From assembly GCA_947579605.1 (NCBI GenBank), contig OX388318.1:23980098-24044097 (forward strand): a stretch of DNA of 64,000 nucleotides. Reading direction: 5' to 3'. This DNA comes from Athripsodes cinereus (lineage: Eukaryota; Arthropoda; Insecta; Trichoptera; Leptoceridae). A program made the position numbers and the translations under genes. Every line of letters starts with the position of its first letter. Position 1 is the first letter of the stretch. Of the stretch, positions 59,453 to 64,000 are shown piece after piece. The notes beneath the pieces are model-generated. The model was not told the origin of the DNA and ran no database searches. It worked only from the letters and a program-made list of their open reading frames with translations.

Positions 59453-60083
59453 CCCTTTCAGGACCGTATATAACATTTTTTGGAATGTCCTCTGTGTGGT
59501 TTTGAATTTGGTTGGGCGGACCTACATTAGGTGACCGCTGATCCAGTCATCTAGCTTAGAAATTAACCATTGAATCTATAGGGCCAGAATGCCAAATGAA
59601 TCAATAAAAAGGACCTTATGGTTTTTACAATTTTAAATGTCCATATTTTTCAAAATGTCAGAATTATAACTAAAAAATACACCAAAATAATAAACATTTA
59701 TTATGGTTATGGTTTTAGATAAATGTACCCGAAAAATATGTTCCTTGTTCACATCAAACAATAAATATTTGATTTACGTATTAGCGATAAATTACGACCC
59801 GTACTAAGTTAATTTTTTTTTTTTCAAAATATGTTGATGTTTCGAATTAAAATAAATTAATGTAGGTACCTAAAACAAAAAAAAAATAGATTTTCCTGCT
59901 GTGCATTTTTTGAGAAAATATTGTAATACTAAGGAAGAATAAATATCACCAGATAGTAAAAATTATGATTGATTGAACACCAGTTATTCATTTTATGACA
60001 AAAATTAATAATATTTTTAATTAAAATCTGCGACAATTGTGGTAACTACTTTGAGAAGTATTCTTCCCTTAGACGTTACAGGG
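59453..60083. mobile_element. piggyBac-like MITE, TTAA-flanked
   Basis: TTAA lies immediately outside each end (59449-59452 and 60084-60087). The element begins CCCTTTCAGGACC and ends GACGTTACAGGG, so the outer CCCTKT is inverted, as in piggyBac-type elements. The terminal inverted repeat is short and degenerate beyond that. No ORF. Confidence 0.5.
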
Positions 60084-60087
60084 TTAA

Positions 60088-60369
60088 ACATTCCAATACT
60101 GTCGCTCTAACGTTTATGACGTTTCACTATGCAGAAATTGATATGAACAGATTATTCACCTATCTATTACGTTTTTCTTGGAATATTACTAAATCGTATT
60201 CAATAGAAACGGGAAATATTTAAGTGAGCGGTTGAAAAACAAATGGCCAACTAAAAATGAACTGTCTCTATACATAACACAATAATTTGTGCGACCACAT
60301 GACTAATTGGTGACCAATATCGAGGGACCGAGTTGAAAAGAAATGAGTTAAGTTGTAGTTAAGTTTTTT
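60088..60369. other. No feature recognised
   Basis: Unassigned. Confidence 0.3.
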
Positions 60370-60745
60370 TTTTGTGTATTCATACACAATGAGCAGTTCT
60401 GCCCCATTCCTACCACTTTATCCCATCCCCGTATCCTATCATCCGGAATTGTTAATATTGTTTTTATATTTAAAAGTAGTTTTTTATTTTATATGTATAT
60501 TTGTTTTAGTATCTATATATATGTGTATATTTTTTATTATTTTATTTATTTATTTTATTTATTTACTTACGATTTTTATTTTATTTTATTTTTTTGTTTA
60601 ATGGGTTAGTTGGAAAATATCGCGCTTCCGCGATAAACTCGCCCATTGCACAAATTTATTTGTCTGGTTCTACAATGTTTATATTTTATTAATGTTTGTT
60701 TTTTGTGCAACAAAGATTTTTATTATTATTATTATTATTATTGTA
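60370..60745 (+). repeat. LINE 3' UTR with T1 end
   Basis: CCCATTCCTACCACTTTATC and a T-rich run lead to GGGTTAGTTGGAAAATATCG, stem ATCGCG-CTTC-CGCGAT, AAACTCGCCCATTGCACAAA, and an ATT-repeat tail (60720-60742). The 6-bp stem is the most complete of all copies. Confidence 0.7.
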
Positions 60746-60924
60746 CTTGACGAGTTTACAAAATTACAACACCTTGCGTTATGTTTTTGTTTTGTTTTAC
60801 TGTTTGTATTATTTTGTCTCACATTATTTATTTTTCACCTTATTTTTTAACTCTCATTTTTTTAATTTTCACCTTTTTTTTTTAGTTGTCCGTATAATAT
60901 TTTACTAAATAAACATTAGCAATA

Positions 60925-61080
60925 AACAGGGCTGCCAGCGGACAAGCTACGTGTAATAAACATGCAAGCCGTCTTCTCTGCGCCAACAAAAAATTAAGAC
61001 ATTCTGGATGGGTGGCAAACCTCACCGCTAATTTTATCGAATAACTTGCATTGAAAAAATAAAGACATTTTATATCCAAA
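60925..61080 (-). repeat. SINE-2 fragment
   Basis: In minus orientation TTAGCGGTGAGGTTTGCCAC, CCATCCAGAATGTCTTAATT, GCGCAGAGAAGACGGCTTGC, CTTGTCCGCTGGC; the TAG tail is missing. Confidence 0.65.
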
Positions 61081-61219
61081 TTCAGGACTGAGATTTGGCA
61101 CTATTTTTTTTTTATTTATTTGAAAAATATCACAAAAATACATATAATTATATTACACATTTACTACAATACACTTAAAAATCTATTGTTTACTATCCCA
61201 TCAAAAGAGTGATACTTGT

Positions 61220-61342
61220 GAATGGGAATTGTGTAATCCTACATGTCTTAATTTTTTGTTGGCACGGAGAGGACAGCTTGCATCTTTTATACACGCTGCT
61301 GGTCTGCTGCCGTGATGGTATAGTAGTAGTAGTAGTAATAGA
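61220..61342 (+). repeat. SINE-2 3' fragment
   Basis: CATGTCTTAATTTTTTGTTG, GGCACGGAGAGGACAGCTTG, CTGGTCTGCTGCCGTGATGG, TATAGTAGTAGTAGTAG. The CCC/GGG stem-loop is deleted in this copy. Confidence 0.7.
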
Positions 61343-61344
61343 AA

Positions 61345-61517
61345 CGAAATAAATAAAACAAGCGTTTCATTCTACTAATGACTTATTCGATGAGAGAGAC
61401 GTTTTTCGTCCGATAAGGACATTGTCAATCTCCTTGACAATGTCCTTATCAGACGAAAGACGTCTCTCTCATCGAGTAAATCATTAGTAGAATAAAACGC
61501 TTGTTTTATTTATTTCG
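61345..61517. repeat. 173-bp palindromic MITE
   Basis: Arms of about 80 bp: CGAAATAAATAAAACAAGCG, TACTAATGACTTATTCGATG, AGAGAGACGT, CGTC-GATAAGGACATTGTCAA, mirrored around a CTCCTTG centre. Only a few mismatches. A partial copy lies at 30169-30248. No target duplication is evident (GAAACG left, GATATG right). Confidence 0.8.
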
Positions 61518-61647
61518 ATATGGAATTCTACTCCCTAAACACCGACACAGTGAGTAGTAATAGTGGTATAGCTTGCAAGTTATCTTCTCCGTACCAATAA
61601 AAAAAGGATATTATCATTGATTTACTAAAATGTTAAATATATCTATG

Positions 61648-62524
61648 AAAAAAACAGCACAATTGGTTTTAGTTTTACTTGATATTTGAATAGTTACCTG
61701 GTTTCGACTTATAAAATCATTTTCAAATTTTATAAGTCGAAACCAGGTCACTATTCAATTAAATATTAAGGGCCCCGTTTAGCAAAAACGGTAAAATATT
61801 CTATTTTCAACAAATTTGATAGAAAAACTGCCAAAACTTATTGACCCTTGCGAACATATTGATTTGATAAAATAAAAAATCAAAAATTTATTTCCAATAT
61901 TAGTTTTTTACTAAAAAATAAATAAATCGCAGACTGACGAGATTTATTTAGGTACTCTTTGATATATCAAAATACAAATTATTTGTAAAATATATATATA
62001 TATTTTATTCATCCAATCAAGCATATAAATACTATAGATTTTAGCAAACTTTTTTTAGTATACAAAAAATTGAGTTCATGTGGTGATTTTTGGTTTCAAA
62101 AATGAGAAATTTTATCAAAAAAAATATTTTTTAAGTCGGTCAATATCTATGAAAAAAACAAAAAAAATAGATATTTTTTGTTCTATAATTGTAATAACTA
62201 TCTAAATATTCTCAATATTAAAATAAATATATGAAAATTTGTAGGGTTCTCGTGCATTTATGTACCAAACACACCCCCGAATTCGATTTTTAGAAATTTG
62301 CTTTTTATAAACGAATACTATGAAGTTAAAATCGAGTTTTTTTTTAAGTTAAAGTTTGATATTGGTAATTAACATTTGTTTTCATATTTTATCAAATCAA
62401 AATGTTCGTAGAGTCAACAAGTTTTGAGAGTTTGTGTTCCAAACTTGTTAAAAATTGAATGTTTTATCGTTTTTGCTAAAGGGGCCCCTTAAGTTAAACT
62501 AAAACCAATTGTGTTTTTTCTTCC
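61648..62524. repeat. Palindromic repeat interrupted by a TTAA element
   Basis: The left arm CACAATTGGTTTTAGTTTTA, ACCTGGTTTCGACTTATAAA is followed by a short loop and the inverse arm, which is cut after ATTCAATTAAATATTAA at 61769 and resumes at 62489 as TTAAGTTAAACTAAAACCAA, TTGTG. Without the insertion the arms are about 60 bp each. Confidence 0.8.
61770..62488. mobile_element. piggyBac-like element with GGGGCCCC ends, TTAA-flanked
   Basis: TTAA lies outside both ends (61766-61769 and 62489-62492). The ends are GGGCCCCGTTTAGCAAAAAC and the inverse of GGGGCCCCTTTAGCAAAAAC, extended by GATAAAACATTC-like sequence. Both subterminal regions carry the same words in inverted order (GTCAACAAGTTTTGAGAGTT against AAAACTTATTGACCCTTGCG). 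There is no transposase. The TTAA target suggests the piggyBac superfamily, although GGGG ends are not the commonest form. Confidence 0.65.
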
Positions 62525-62783
62525 ATCTATAAGTTTGAGTTTTACAAAATAATCGTCGACTCAATAAATAAAATGTTAAATGATTTATTCGGGATGTTTT
62601 ATGATCGCCCGTCTTTTACAGGACACTCGAAAACTAACAAAAAATTATAAATACAAACGGACTCAATTAGTTATGAAAATTTGCAATGAATCTAAGATTT
62701 TTTTTCTTGGGTTATAATTATGTGAGACGGATGAATGAAAAATAGATTAAAGAAAAATATCTCGTAGGAGGTAGATTCCTAAA
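62525..62783. other. Unassigned, with a small SINE-2 scrap
   Basis: Bases 62609-62640 (CGTCTTTTACAGGACACTCG) are the inverse of a SINE-2 5' segment. Confidence 0.35.
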
Positions 62784-62882
62784 ATGATGGATCATTGCGA
62801 TGAATCATCGTTATCATCACTTGCCGAAAGATCTACAGCATCAACTTGTTTAGTTAGATCTTTAGATCCACCGAAAAGGAAG
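62784..62882 (+). other. Exon-like ORF ending at a splice-donor-like site
   Basis: A 33-codon frame from ATGATGG (context aaaATGATGG) encodes MMDHCDESSLSSLAERSTAS, TCLVRSLDPPKRK. It stops being open soon after a possible donor AAG|GTAATA at 62883. Its composition is protein-like, and no repeat family overlaps it. It could be a first coding exon of a gene running out of the window to the right. I do not recognise the product. Confidence 0.25.
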
Positions 62883-62989
62883 GTAATAATTATATGTATG
62901 TAGGCATATATATCTCTGTCACCGATGAATCAAAATCATCCAATTGTTTTGCTTTTAAAGATTATTTTACAGAAATAAATATTTTATTA

Positions 62990-63095
62990 TTATACCTACC
63001 ATTAAGGCATATCCCACGATTCCCACGAGTGGGCAGTCAGCACACCAGCTGTTTGGGTAACATACCTCATCACTGAATTCAAGATATTAACTGTC
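62990..63095 (-). repeat. SINE-2 fragment
   Basis: In minus orientation TTCAGTGATGAGGTATGTTA, CAGCTGGTGTGCTGACTGCC, CACTCGTGGGAATCG, GGGATATGCCTTAATGG; decayed. Confidence 0.55.
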
Positions 63096-64000
63096 TTGTA
63101 TTGGATAAATATGAGATATCTCTTTGTAATTTTGTGAGCTTATTTGAAACATTTTCTTTGAAATCCACACATAAATATTTGAGTCCGTTCGTATGTATGT
63201 ATGTATGTCCTTAATGGACTCGGAAATTAGGAAAGACCGAAGTAAAATAATACACTCTATACAAGGTCTCATCTTCTGGGCAGGTTTAAGGCTAAAAACA
63301 TTTTAAATATCTTACGTATTGATAAAGATATTTTAATTTAAATGCGACCATGTCACAAAATTAGCAACAAAATGTATGTAAAATTAATGCAAGATTGAGT
63401 AAATAGCAATATTCACAGTCAAACATTTTTCATTGTATTGAATTAATATCAAAATGGATGTAACAATAAATACAACAATTCTGAAACTAAATATTTAGGG
63501 TTTATTTTCGTAATAAAATATCGTGTTTGCTAATGAGAAAAGCTCTTGAATTACGTGAATAAAAATTGCATATTTTTGACATATTGGGCTATTTTCATAA
63601 TGGAAGACATTATGAAACCATAGAAAACTATACTGTAGAATAATAATAGTTTTACCTATAAAATCCATAAACAATGTTAAATGATTTTCAATGAGTGGGA
63701 ACCTATTTATTTTCACCTAATATTTTTTACATAAATTATGAAATATTTGATAGTAAAATATTCTGAAATATTGAAGGATGCAGATAATCCATTTTTAAGG
63801 TTTTTTGGGAATAAAGAGTAAATACTTAGGCGACAATTTATTCTTGACTTTTTTAATTTCATAGCAAATACCCATTTATGCACTGCAAACCAAAAATACA
63901 AATTCGAATATGGACAATTATAATATTTTAACATTTATGTGCCTACAATTTTTTCACGAAATGGGATGTTTACCCTTTTTTCTTATAGAAATTTGGGATG
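63096..64000. other. No feature recognised
   Basis: AT-rich sequence; the small frames on either strand show no family signature. Confidence 0.3.

Overview
The window is AT-rich eukaryotic DNA and reads as a transposable-element graveyard from an arthropod, most likely an insect. The reasons are the mix of decayed non-LTR retrotransposons (RTE-like, R1-like, Jockey/CR1-like), tRNA-derived SINEs, Helitron-like elements, and hAT, pogo, PIF/Harbinger-like and piggyBac-like DNA transposons. I cannot fix the order from the sequence alone. I found no convincing intact host gene, rRNA, tRNA or CRISPR. Two short ORFs ending at splice-donor-like sites (1100-1162 and 62784-62882) and two minus-strand coding-like pieces near 5.1-5.9 kb are the only candidates for something else, and all are weak.

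Layout. 0-9 kb: a 2.1 kb terminal-inverted-repeat (TIR) element holding a palindromic MITE, two non-autonomous hATs with 8-bp target duplications (4.0-5.0 and 7.8-8.4 kb), and LINE tails. 9-19 kb: LINE tails and SINE pieces, an R1-like 3' end (12.5-13.7 kb) and a Helitron-like element (14.1 kb). 19.5-29 kb: the best preserved object, an RTE-like ORF with endonuclease and reverse transcriptase, split by a 6.3 kb hAT insertion. That hAT holds a decayed Jockey/CR1-like LINE and a pogo element, each with further insertions. 29-34 kb: one LINE inside another, then SINE and LINE 3' ends. 34.4-37 kb: two insertions at one target site, a second Helitron-like element, and a SINE split by a palindrome. 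37-50 kb: LINE tails, SINEs, fold-back MITEs, a 26-bp minisatellite, and LINE insertions with visible target duplications. 50-64 kb: more LINE tails, two further hATs, two TTAA-flanked piggyBac-like elements and several palindromes.

How the parts relate. One LINE family (called LINE-A here; at least nine fragments) and one SINE family (SINE-2; about a dozen fragments) share the same 3' terminal block with a small stem-loop and a GTATAG/TAG repeat tail, the signature of a SINE using a LINE's enzyme. A second LINE 3' end (T1) carries a stem-loop whose paired bases change together between copies. Many insertions can be undone on paper because the target duplication or a related uninterrupted copy is present in the window. 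Family names such as LINE-A, LINE-C, SINE-1 and T1 are labels for this report only. Nearly every coding region is a 5'-truncated, frameshifted 3' fragment and should not be treated as a functional gene.
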